Shown: piece after piece, positions 22,653-32,631 of the stretch
How positions within the stretch are numbered: position 1 is the first letter of the stretch
How the letters are laid out: each line of letters opens with the position of its first letter
From: Prillingera fragicola
Lineage: Eukaryota > Basidiomycota > Tremellomycetes > Trichosporonales > Trichosporonaceae
Length of the DNA stretch: 64,000 nucleotides
Assembly: GCA_002335605.1 (NCBI GenBank)
Contig: BEDY01000007.1
Coordinates: forward strand, 558,001 to 622,000
Direction: 5' to 3'
The notes under the pieces: model-generated
The model's input: the letters and a program-made list of their open reading frames with translations, nothing else
Database searches by the model: none
Told to the model about the DNA's origin: nothing
Translations under genes and position numbers: made by a program

Positions 22653-22934
22653 ATGTCCGTCTCAGACTGGGCTGAGAGCATTCAGACAATGCGTGCGTTG
22701 TAAAGGACAGTCAGGTTCCCGCTCGTCTTTCCTCAATGCTCACAGTTGTGTACGGGTTTGCTAAGCGCTATGTGTATTGTCTTGGCCGTCTGGCGTCAGT
22801 CAAGCGCCGCTTCATCAAGTCGAACAGTTTCGACTGCTGGGTCGCCTTATCAGCCGACTTCCAATCAAAGGTGAAGCAGAGTCAAATCACATGCCTTCAT
22901 CGTGTCTTCACTATCTACTGGTCATCGCCCCTGG
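22653..22934 (+). other. Possible 5' exons of an unrecognised gene or gene relic
   Basis: An ATG at 22653 starts MSVSDWAESIQTM. A canonical GTGCGT...CACAG intron (22693-22745) joins it in frame to a basic, Tyr/Cys-containing stretch (YGFAKRYVYCLGRLASVKRR). The frame then runs antisense into the BTB-like gene without a sensible end, so I do not call a full gene. It may be a degenerate 5' fragment. Confidence 0.2.
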
Positions 22935-23880
22935 TCAAGGGAAGGGGGGCAGTTGAAGCTCATAGGAGTGCAGGGGAATGGCACCACGAAAAATTTCATC
23001 CAGTCGCTTCACACACCCCGGGCACTTTGTCGAATATCCAAGCTTGCCGAGATCCATGGACCGGGCGAGCACAGGATCGGCAAGGAGTGCGCGGGCGGCA
23101 TTTTCGACTGTGTCGTTCATCATGGCAGTTACAGAGACGTAGGTCTTTGCATAGAGGCACCCTTGGGATTGCAATTCAGCCTCGCTGCAGGTTGGAGACC
23201 GATCGATCTCAAATAGTCGCGAACACTGGCCTTGAGGACAACCATTCTGTAGTTCCACCGGGCGTTGAGCTCATGCAGTGCAATGAGCGCCCCAGGATCC
23301 CTCCTCTTGAGCATCATAGTGCACCAGCGTCCATACTCGCAATGCCACCCGGCTTCAGTAAATCGGATACATCGATCGTCTTCAGCTCCTGGTCGCTGCT
23401 GAAGAGGCGGCCATACGCGAGCAGTTGGAATGCGTCCACACGCGGTGGGTGCGATTGCTTTTCCTGAAGGTAGGCGCGCCCCGCTGCGGCCAGGAAGGCA
23501 TGCCGGACAATTTGTAGGTCGTATGCGTCGACGAGTGTCACGAGCTTCTCACAAAGAGAATTGACCGACGAGCTATCGAGCGGTAGGTTGGGCAACACAC
23601 CTCCCCAACAGATGGCCGTAATGCCATGCAGCGCAAATGTAAGTGCACCAGCGGGCGCATGGGGCAATGCGATGACACTTTGATGAGAGGATCCGGTCGC
23701 CGGGCTTGGAATCGAGTTCACGTCCCGAAAGAAGGACGACAGTGCAGCAAGCAGAGTCAGGTCATACCGAAAGAGCTGACCATTGTCACCCGCTTGCAGA
23801 ATACCAGAGTGTTTGGGATTATCGAATTCGGGGTGAAACTTGAGCGGCTTTTCGCCTTCAAGGTCTGAGGTGTCCGACAT
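22935..23880 (-). CDS. BTB/POZ-like protein
   Basis: Exons are 23880-23371, 23335-23200 and 23161-22935, giving 290 aa with 35- and 38-nt introns; the second donor is a weak GTCTCC. Residues 10-50 fit a BTB-type fold (KFHPEFDNPKHSG, then LFRYDLTLLAALSSFFRD, where the last part matches the helix that follows the dimer strand). The remainder is helical with a trailing CPGC pair. Family members are often substrate adaptors of Cullin-3 or transcriptional regulators; nothing here says which. The gene starts 150 bases from the LENG1-like stop, in the same orientation. The domain call rests on pattern only. Confidence 0.6.
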
Positions 23881-24029
23881 TCTAAAGTGTTGTCGTAAGG
23901 AGGATGTCAATGCATGGATATGCGGGCTGTCAGCCTCGTTTAAGTAGCACGAGTTCGTGTGTCCAGAGGCCGACCGAAGAAGCACGAAGCGAGGTATATT
24001 ACGCAGCGTGAGAAACAATGCCCGATTGT

Positions 24030-25179
24030 TCATTCGTCCCAGCGTCGCCCTCCAGAGCGCCTCCGGTCGTAGCCCGAGTTGTACCGATTACTCGCCGTGT
24101 CCTTCTGCCTCTCCAAATCGTCCTGCCATGAAAAGTCGGGCGTTTCCCACCCCTTACGCGGCTCCTTGCCGTTCTTCTTTGCAATCATTGCCAGCGCGCG
24201 CTCACGCTCTGTTTGAAACTTGGGGTCGCGACTCGGTTTCGGTGCGGTCTGAGCTAGGGTCTTCTTGATTGCGTTGAGCGGGTCGTTGGCATCCTTTGAC
24301 CGCTCGTCCTTTCGCCTGCATGTCAGCTGCTATGCGTAAGTGGAACACACCTGTCCCTTGCGCGGCGCGCCATGGCCTGGTCTGTGGTTTCCTTGTCCTC
24401 ATACCGCCGCAAGTCGCGGTCGGCGTACCAAGGCTTAGTCTCGCGTTCTGGCCGTTCGAGGTACATGGTGAAGCGGTCCATTTCCTGCTCCGCCTTCTTC
24501 TTGGCCAGTTCTGCCATGGTAGGCGGAGGCGGGGGCTCCTTTGCCTACAGAGTCAGTGCGCTCCAGCCATGCCGACTCACGCTCTCCCTCTCTTCATCGG
24601 CAAAGAGATTAAGATGGCCCCCAGACGTCCACTTGTCCTCCCGTTCCTCACTGCGCCCCTCACGATCACGATCACGATCATGATCCTCCCTTCCTCGGTC
24701 TTGGTCATCTACGCCCCTTGCCCTCTCCTTGCCCTCTCTCCTCCTGTCCTCCCTCCTCTTCGTTTCACTCGGAAAGTCAAAATCCAGACGATCCCTCTGC
24801 TTCCTCTCCCTCTTCTCCGCCTTGGCCTTCTCCCGCCGATGCCGCTCGAGCAGCGAGTCACCAGTATCCCTTGTTGACGACGTAGAAGGGAGATTATCAT
24901 CGGGCGAGCCTGCGCGGCGGCGGAGCTCGTTGAGTCGGGATTGTGATTCCTAAAGGCAAGTCAGCCTATGCTTGAAGCAGCAAAGAGATAAATGAAGACA
25001 TACAGCATCGATTGCAATCTGCTCGCGCTGCAGCTCCTCTGCGCGGGCTTTTGCTTCGTCTTCCCTCACGCGCTGCTTGTTCTTCTCATTGTAGGGGTGG
25101 TAGGATTTGTGACTGATGGTTAGTTATGCCCTAGATGCACGTTGGATGAAGCTCACTGAAGAATCTGCAGCCTCGGCAT
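24030..25179 (-). CDS. CIR N-terminal domain protein, LENG1-like
   Basis: Exons are 25179-25157, 25112-25004, 24949-24581, 24544-24351 and 24315-24030, giving 326 aa. The N-terminus MPRLQILQ joined to HHKSYHPYNEKNKQRVREDE across intron 1 is the CIR_N signature found in CBF1-interacting corepressor and in LENG1 proteins. The body is highly charged coiled coil (RRREDRRREGKERAR; Arg-Asp dipeptide run RDRDRD). A KPWYADRDL motif and the C-terminal KGWETPDFSWQDDLERQ support the LENG1 branch. These proteins are nuclear and associated with splicing complexes; the exact role is unknown. Intron lengths are 44, 54, 36 and 35 nt. Confidence 0.8.
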
Positions 25180-25617
25180 GGCAGCTGGATGTTGGAGAGA
25201 GATGAAGAGGTAATTAGCTGACTGGCATGTCCGAGTTCGTTGACAGTTGGGTGGCAAACACGATTACGTAAAGCAATCGCCCACAGTTGATGGCGTCCAT
25301 TGATTGTCGCCAGTCCTGCAGCTAGCTCTACATAGCTGCAGCTTCTAACATTACAGTCTGCAGTGGTGTATGAACGTTCAAAGAACAAGGAAACGTCGTT
25401 CAAACCAGTAGCCTCTATTCTGTTGGACGTTCTGGCTGCACGCACCGATTTGCGGGCTAAAATCACAATATGGCCTCCGTCTCGACGCCACCTGCTTGTA
25501 GTGCGTTTTTGGCAGCGGGCGTGAACGCACAGAAAGGCCTCCACTATTGATGCGTTAAGTCACACTGCGTTCACCCATACGAACCGGATCAAGTAGATGC
25601 ATACAAACATGAGGAAT
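25180..25617. other. Intergenic, 438 bases
   Basis: Promoter of the LENG1-like gene and 3' flank of the PPR-like gene. I see no gene here. Confidence 0.35.
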
Positions 25618-28098
25618 CTAGGCCTCGTTACTAGAGACCACATGCTGCTTCGTCCTCTGATACTCGGCCACAATGTCCTCGGAAGGCACTTTGTCGAGCC
25701 ACTCGGCCAGCCAGGCGCGAAGGACTTCCTCGTCGCGGACAAGCTTTGTGTCGCCATTGGCAAAGCGGACGCGGCGGCGAGGCCCTTCGTTCTCGCTCAC
25801 ATGAGCGAGCGCGATGACCAGGGCTTTGGATTGGGGGCGGACATGGAGGGTCCGCATCCAGGCTAGTGCGCGGGGAACTTCGGTGGTGGCACGCTCGGGA
25901 AAGTAGCGAACCAGAAGTTGAATGTAGGAAAGCCAGGTCTTGGCGGAAGGAATGAGATAGGAGTAGGGGGCGTGTTGCCCGACAGGAGGTCGTTGCCAAG
26001 GGTTGAGCGTCGTGGTCTTGAATGCGGGAGGTGGCGCAAGGAGCTCGAAGAGGCCAATGAACGTGCCAGTGTCGTGGTCGATGGGATTCTTGATGGACAA
26101 GAGCTTGGGCCAATTAGTGAGCACAATGCGACGGAAAAGCTGCTCCGCCTTGTCCCATGGCTGCGACGAGCCGTGCTCTTTGCGCCATGTATTGGCAGCG
26201 CTCTTGGGGTCCAGTAGGGCTGTCGTGGGGCAGTTGGTCCACCCCTTCTCGGGAACGGCAACGAGAGGACCAGTGTCAAGCGGAATCAAGTTGTTCTTGG
26301 TGGAGTCGGTCATCATGGCATCGGCAAGCTCGCGCAGACGCCCGCGGACGCTGTCTTGGCCAGAATCAAAGCCGTTTGCAGTGCAGTGCTTGGCGCAATC
26401 TAACACGAGGCTCAAAGAGATGTCGTCGTGACGGATACGCCAGCGCGGCCAAGCTGCCTCCCACAGGCGAAGAGCGATTCCTGGCTTGCCAGACAACCTG
26501 CACATGTAGAGCAAGGTGTTGAGCACCTGGACGTCCATGGGTACTGAGAATCGAAGCTTGGCTTGCGAGAACGCTCGCGCACCATAGTAGTCGACCAAAG
26601 ACACTGGGGCTCGCACAGGATTTGGCTCGCCCTCATCGACCAGGCGTGCATACATGAGCTGGGCGCCGACCGAGAGAGCCGCAGCGTCCAAAAAGCTGGA
26701 TTTGTCTTCCTTTGGCGCCAAGCGGTGCCGCTTCACCAAATCTCCCCAGATGGCAGCTGCAGGGTGGAATGCGCGGCGCTTCACCAGTCCGACCACGAGA
26801 GGCGTCATGGTGTAGCCATGTGAGTAGTCTTCGGGCAGCCGATTAGCCAGCTCGACGAGATCGTGAGCCTGGATCGATGGCTCTCGAGCGCAAGCCGTTG
26901 CGAAGGTTGACCAAGCTCGTGACAGCGTTTCCTTATTCTGCTCATATTCTTTGTCACCCGCAATCTGAAGAGGTTGCTTCAGCAAAGGTTCAAGAACTGC
27001 AATTGCGTCCTTGAAACTTTTGCCCTCAGCTGCCAGCATGACACGGTACGAAGGATCGATCTGGTCATCAGACTTTGCAGCGTTGAGCATCGCAGCACGA
27101 GCGACATACGGCGCAGCCCTGCCCTTCCCGCCAGAGTAGCCAGCTGTTGCTACCTGCCGCCACTGCACTTCGGTGAGAGGCACCTCCGCTGCGAGGCAGT
27201 GCACAATGAGGCGCTCGGCGTAAAAGGGGGTCAGAAGACGAGGCCCAAACAACGCATCGACAGCTTTCACCTTCAACGCCAGAGAAGGAGCCTTTTGTTC
27301 CGAGCTGGATGGCTGCTTCTCAAGGGTATCCAATAGATGGAACACAAGTCGAGCCATCTCCGCTTGGATGGTGCGCGGATAGTCACGCGCATTTGCAGAA
27401 CTTCCAGTGCGCGCAAATGCCGTGAGAAAACGAACATGGGCACCGATGGTACGCTCGACTGCGACACCCGCCCCGGACAGTTCAGACTCTCTTGCAAAGT
27501 GCTCTTCCAATCGACCAATGACGATGTCAACCAGAGGAGGAACGGCCGCAAGATTTTCGGTGACATTGACAGCACCAATGTACCTGGAAAAAGCGGTAAT
27601 GGCGTCTCGCAGGTTCTCCGTGTAGGCTATAGCGGCAGCGACGGGATTGAAGAGGGCGGACAACGATTCTGGAGTGTGCTTGAGCTTGAGAATGTCCCGG
27701 AGATGTCGCTCTGGCCACAAGGGCGCCTCTGGCTCCAGAGCAGAAGGATGAATAGAATCCAATGCCTCTGCTCCAGCAAAATACCGATCCAGCTTGCCAG
27801 CCTTGTACACGCGCATGAGATGTGCGAAACGGCAGAAGGGGTCGGCCTCACTGGCAACAGAAGTGACGTTGGCGGCATCTGCAGGTTCAAACGCCAAGAT
27901 GTGCCTTTCGTAGGGGGAGTGAATGGGCGGTGGCTGTTTGTATGGAGGTCCTAGTTCGATGATATGCGTCAAATGGAACGAGGGGGTCCTGCCCTTGACC
28001 AGTCCGGCTCGCGAGGACGCTGCTCGGTTGACCAAGAGCATCGAGGTCGCTGGGCGTGGGCGGGATGACGCCAGGGCCGGAAACGCGGGCCTGAGCAT
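25618..28098 (-). CDS. Large mitochondrial PPR-like helical-repeat protein
   Basis: Intronless, 826 aa, unusual among its multi-exon neighbours. The N-terminus is Arg/Ala/Ser-rich with few acids (MLRPAFPALASSRPRP), a good mitochondrial presequence. The rest is predicted helical hairpins, with PPR-like phrases around residues 535-560 (VLNTLLYMCRLSGKPGIALRLWEA) and in the last 150 residues. Fungal proteins of this build stabilise or activate translation of mitochondrial mRNAs. I cannot name an orthologue. It shares a divergent promoter with NPL4. Confidence 0.65.
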   Translation of the reverse strand: MLRPAFPALASSRPRPATSMLLVNRAASSRAGLVKGRTPSFHLTHIIELGPPYKQPPPIHSPYERHILAFEPADAANVTSVASEADPFCRFAHLMRVYKAGKLDRYFAGAEALDSIHPSALEPEAPLWPERHLRDILKLKHTPESLSALFNPVAAAIAYTENLRDAITAFSRYIGAVNVTENLAAVPPLVDIVIGRLEEHFARESELSGAGVAVERTIGAHVRFLTAFARTGSSANARDYPRTIQAEMARLVFHLLDTLEKQPSSSEQKAPSLALKVKAVDALFGPRLLTPFYAERLIVHCLAAEVPLTEVQWRQVATAGYSGGKGRAAPYVARAAMLNAAKSDDQIDPSYRVMLAAEGKSFKDAIAVLEPLLKQPLQIAGDKEYEQNKETLSRAWSTFATACAREPSIQAHDLVELANRLPEDYSHGYTMTPLVVGLVKRRAFHPAAAIWGDLVKRHRLAPKEDKSSFLDAAALSVGAQLMYARLVDEGEPNPVRAPVSLVDYYGARAFSQAKLRFSVPMDVQVLNTLLYMCRLSGKPGIALRLWEAAWPRWRIRHDDISLSLVLDCAKHCTANGFDSGQDSVRGRLRELADAMMTDSTKNNLIPLDTGPLVAVPEKGWTNCPTTALLDPKSAANTWRKEHGSSQPWDKAEQLFRRIVLTNWPKLLSIKNPIDHDTGTFIGLFELLAPPPAFKTTTLNPWQRPPVGQHAPYSYLIPSAKTWLSYIQLLVRYFPERATTEVPRALAWMRTLHVRPQSKALVIALAHVSENEGPRRRVRFANGDTKLVRDEEVLRAWLAEWLDKVPSEDIVAEYQRTKQHVVSSNEA

Positions 28099-28514
28099 AA
28101 GCAGGATGATCTTGAATGCTATGACTTACCTGACATGTCCAAGAGATTTCATGGACGGGTTAAGAATGGGCCATCCCAAGCACAAGAGAGTGACAGGTCG
28201 AACTGTAAACAGCTGAAACGGACATTGAGGTGCTTCAACATTCGATGTAAGTGGGCCCCCCACTTTATCACGTGATGGCCACGAGACACATATTTGGTCC
28301 CGTTCGCTGACGTCTGTGTCCTCCACTTTGCGTGTCAACTTGGTCCACTCGCCTTTGTCACCATTGCCTTGTCGACTTTGTTTCTCACTCTCCACCTGCA
28401 TTCCACTTGACCCGCATATCATTCTATTGAAACGAGAGCATTGGCCGACGTCTCCCTCTACAAACTCAATTTGCACAAAGTAATCGCGTACCGTATAAAC
28501 TGGTAACATTCGCA
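28099..28514. promoter_or_regulatory. Divergent promoter, PPR-like / NPL4
   Basis: This 416-base gap contains an 8-bp palindrome TCACGTGA at 28268-28275, a plausible bHLH (Cbf1-type) site roughly midway between the two ATGs. Confidence 0.45.
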
Positions 28515-30761
28515 ATGGTGAGATCAGGCCAACGCATCAGGCCACTGCCGTCGCTGACTCCACAAGCTTCTCCGCATTCGTTCCCCAGCGGGAACGGCGC
28601 GCATCACCGTAGAAAACACAACAACAGGAGAGCAGCTTGCCCAGTTAATCCTAGACTCTATCCCCAAGTCGGACGCTCAGCCAGACCCATCCACTATGTC
28701 TCTGAGCAATCAGCCGAGCGGCGGCGAAACCGTCACCATGGACATGCTCAAGGGAAGGCAGGTTGGCGACATGGGATTCTCGTGAGTTAATAAGAGTGAC
28801 TATTGTTGACTTTCTAGCCATGGCGATCTTCTGTTCCTCTCTTACAAGCCCGCGGAGGCAGCAGCTTCAGCACCAACCGCCGCTGTCGTGTCCAGCACAC
28901 AGGCTCTGTCGCGTGTAGCTTCCAGCGCAGCCACCGGCACTGCCTCAGGCTCTGGAAATACCACTCCTGTGGTTGGTAACAGGCCGACGGTCAACTTGGA
29001 CACTATTGTCGAGCCTTCAGTCGACACGTATTGGGCAGGACAGACAGGCAAGATTGAGCGCAAGCGCGACCCCGCGTTCTGCCGCCACGGCGACAAGGCC
29101 ATGTGTGACTATTGCATGCCCATGGAGGTGAGTGACTGTTGCTGAACTGCGCTGATCGTGAAAGCCCTACGACCTCAAGTATCAGGGCGAGAACCAGATC
29201 AAGCACTTGTCATACCACGCACACCTCCGCAAGCTGCTCGCTGGACGCCTCCCTTCGGCAGTGGTCAGCTACCCTCCTTTGACCCCGCTCTCTCTCTCCG
29301 TCGTAACTCCATGCCCCACTGGATCACACCCTTCGTTCCCCGATGGCATCTGCTCCAAGTGCCAGCCCTCGGCCCTCACCCTTCACTCCCAGCCATTCCG
29401 TATGGTTGACCATGTCGAGTTCGCGACTCCTGCACTCATTGACGACCTCCTTACTGCCTGGCGCAGGACAGGAAACCAACGGTTCGCATTTTTGATTGGC
29501 CACTGGGACAAGTATGAGAAGGTTCCCATGGGCGTCAAGGCTGTTGTCGAGGCCCTATGGGAGCCCAAGCAGGAGGGTGAGCTCGATGGCTTGACCATTG
29601 AGAACCCTTGGGAGGATGAGACACGCGTCGAGGAGGTTGCCTCGTGGTGCGAGAAAGGTCTCGGCGTTGTTGGCATGATCTACACGGATCTTACTCCGTA
29701 AGTGAGCTTCACTTGCATTCAACTGACGCTCCTAGGGACCCCGACGACATTACCAAGACGCTGTACAAGCGCCACGCTCAGAGCTACACCGCTTCGGCGC
29801 TGGAGATGCTCACCAGCGCGCAATACCAGGTCAATCACCCTCTTCCTACCAAGGCGTCGTCGACAGGAGAGTATTCGTCTCGCTTCGTCACCTGCTGCCT
29901 CACTGGTACAGAGGAAGGTGGCATTGATGTCATTGCATGGCAGGCATCTGAGCAGGCCGAGGCAATGGTCAAGGCGAACGCGGTCGAGGCCAGTGTTGAT
30001 CCCGGAATAGTTCGTGTACGGACGGCTGGAGATGGAGAGTACATTCCCGAAGTGTTCTACAGCTTCAAGAACGAGTATGGCGTGCAGGTGAAGATGCCTG
30101 CCAAGCCTACGTTCCCCGTCGAGTACCTCTTTGTTAACGTGAGTTTCTGTCTGGGGTCTTGCTGACATGTTAGATTACGCACGGCTTCCCCGTTTCTCCC
30201 GACCCACTCTTCCTCACCAACAACTTCCCGACCGAGAACCGCCCAGGATTGTCAGACCAGTCCATGGAGGTCGTCGTGCGCGATCTGCTAAAAATCTTGC
30301 GCGGATCCGATCTCGACATGGGTGACACGTCCACCTGGCCCGACCGCATCAAGAAGGAGATTGCCAAGTGGTTGAGCGACTGGCACCTTGTCGCCTTTCT
30401 CTGCATGCACGGCCCGTTCTCGGTTGTGGAGCAGAAGCTTGTCGCCCGTGCGTCCACTGCCCATCACCACCCTGAGAATGCGTCGGCGCTGGAGCAGCTG
30501 TTTGGCTCGCCAGGATGGCAGACTCTTCTCACTATCGCCGAGTCTACGGCCGCTACTAGTGGACCACCTCCTGCTGACCAGTTTGCGGACCTGGGTCTTG
30601 CTTCGCCACTTGACGGTTCACCCAGTCGTGGACCGTCTGGCTCTGGCACTCCTGGAAGTGGCGGTGGCGCAGACGTTGGCGGTGACAAGGCGTGCCCTCA
30701 CTGCACGTTCATCAACCCGTCTGGACGTTCTGACTGTGAGGTTTGTGGTCTTCCGCTGTAG
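28515..30761 (+). CDS. NPL4: NPL4, ubiquitin-recognition cofactor of Cdc48
   Basis: Exons are 28515-28517, 28567-28781, 28818-29127, 29165-29697, 29736-30138 and 30174-30761, giving 683 aa. The first exon holds only the ATG; splicing gives MLLRIRSPAGTARITVENTT, the expected ubiquitin-like (UBX-type) start of Npl4, so this odd exon is well supported. The zinc-binding region has FCRHGDKAMCDYCMP. The MPN-like NPL4 domain includes HPSFPDGICSKCQPS, VDHVEFA and the conserved RQRFAFLIG-like QRFAFLIGHWDKYE. The C-terminal CPHCTF-x11-CEVCGLPL is an NZF zinc finger. Npl4 with Ufd1 directs Cdc48 to K48-ubiquitinated clients in ERAD and replisome disassembly. Confidence 0.95.
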
Positions 30762-31324
30762 GTAGAGGGAGTAGCATTGTTATTGTAGATGAGCAGCAAA
30801 GGATAGGTCATGCATGCGTGGTGTAGTCGGTCGACTACTGTTACAGGGCGAAATGCCGAAAATGCCACATGTCCGGATTTACGTAACCCAGCCACTGCGC
30901 GGCACCAAAAACTGGGCCACTCTGCGCCCCTCGCACCAGCTACTCGCCCCTCCCGTCGACTGTTTTTCCTTCTTATTGCAAGTTGCTCTCTCCTCGTCTC
31001 GTCTTTCTTCCACCCACTTCCATCCACAGCATCGAGCCTCGCAGCAACGTCCGAATCTGCTCTCTACCTGCATCCAGCAGCACAGAGCACGACGCTGCGA
31101 CTACCGAGGCCGACAAGCAGGGACAGCAGTCGGGGGCCAGCAGCTCGCTCCATCTTCGTCGCTCATCACGGCGCGAGGGCTGGATCAGCTACGCTTTTGT
31201 TGTTTAAAACGACGCAGTTCTCTCTCTAGAGACCGTCGTCGTCTACCAGTGTCCGGCGTGGAGCAGTCTCGACGCAGGCAGTGAGCAGGCTGGCTGGCAA
31301 CAGCAGCCCGAGCCAACGCTCACC
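30762..31324. other. Intergenic, 563 bases
   Basis: 3' flank of NPL4 and promoter/5' UTR of RPB7, CT-rich towards the RPB7 start. No gene supported. Confidence 0.35.
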
Positions 31325-32177
31325 ATGTTCTTCCTTGTTGGTGTCCATCACTGGCAGTGACGGGAATGAGCGCTGACCGCATCTCTTTTCTTTTGCTTTT
31401 TAACTTACAGCGCCAACTCACGCACACGATCCTCCTACACCCCAGCTACTTTGGCGCGCAGCTCGAAGAGTACCTGCGCCAAAAGCTCTACGAGGATGTC
31501 GAGGGCACCTGTAGCGGAAAATATGGGTGAGTTGTTTATTGCCGTCCATCCAGACCACTGCTGACCAGCCAGCTACATCATCTCGGTTGTGACGATCAAC
31601 GACATTGGACAAGGCAAGATTATGCCTTCGACCGGTCAGGCCCGCTTCAAGTGCCAGTACACGGCTATTGTGATGAAGCCCTTCAAGGGCGAGGTCCTCG
31701 ACGGCAAGGTCATCAACGTCAACAAGATGGGCTTCTTCGCCATGGTCGGTCCCCTCCAGGTCTTTGTCTCGAGCCATGTGAGTGTCTGTCCGTCCCCCCT
31801 TCCTCCACCCCCACACCATCCACCCCACCATCCTCAGTGATGAAAAAAATGCATAGGGACATCATGACCTTCGGGAATGTTGAGTATGCCGGGAGATCTT
31901 GTAGTAATTGATCTAATTTTTTCTGAGAACACTTTTCCTCTACCACCTCTTCTTTCAATCTTGATAGATTAGTGTGCTGACACCAAACCTACAGCTTGTC
32001 CACGCCGACATGAAGTTTGATCCGAATGCGTCACCACAATGCTACCGGTCACAAGACGAGGTGATCCAAAAGGACACTCGCGTGCGGATGGAGATTGTGG
32101 GCTGCAGGATAGAGGCCAACGACATTTTCTCCATTGGGACAATCAAGAAGGATTTCCTTGGACAGATTCAAGAGTAG
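31325..32177 (+). CDS. RPB7: RPB7, RNA polymerase II stalk subunit
   Basis: Exons are 31325-31336, 31411-31526, 31573-31777 and 31995-32177, giving 171 aa, exactly the family length. The 12-nt first exon gives MFFL, joined to the second exon to read [11 protein letters not shown], as in Rpb7 orthologues; its donor is GTTGGT, weaker than the others. The N-terminal RNP-like half ends with [12 protein letters not shown]. The C-terminal OB fold contains [16 protein letters not shown] and [17 protein letters not shown]. Rpb7 pairs with Rpb4 to bind emerging RNA. The third intron is 217 nt and carries an snoRNA-like element. Confidence 0.95.
31836..31932 (+). ncRNA. Candidate intronic C/D-box snoRNA
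   Basis: Inside the long third RPB7 intron. GTGATGA (31837-31843) matches the C box and CTGA (31923-31926) the D box, 80 bases apart. Between them, ACAT/ATGT arms close over CC-TTCG-GG, a stable tetraloop hairpin. The segment is AT-rich compared with its surroundings. The terminal stem outside the boxes is weak, and I could not identify a target. Confidence 0.3.
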
Positions 32178-32631
32178 AAGCAACATTTCAGAAGAATGAA
32201 CGGCCGACATGGCGCGTTCGCTAGAAGCAAATTGTAGTGGTCTTTACAGGTTTTTCGGCAGCACACTCATGCACCGCCATGGTGTTCATATACTGTATCA
32301 TGCATGTGTTGGACAAGAGACTGGCTGCAGCTGTACGGAGGGCTGTGCGATCGCTGCAATCACTCACAGGCCGCACGTCATGGTTCTTGGCACGACGGAC
32401 GTGGTGGCCAGCTTGGCAGTGTCCTTCGGCGACGGAATCAAATGCACAGCCCCCCTTCGGCGAGTTGAGCATTGGACCCTGAGTCGAAACAGCCGTGCCT
32501 GTGGTGCTGACCTCACCGCCCCCCATCGTACCCCATATTGATCCATTGTCCATCTCCCATCTCTCGTTCTCATCCTTCCATTCCTACAGCTTTAACACAC
32601 CCATCTCCTGTTCATACACTCTCGCCACTTC
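32178..32631. other. Intergenic, 454 bases
   Basis: RPB7 3' flank and annexin promoter with a CT-rich 5' UTR. No gene supported. Confidence 0.35.
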
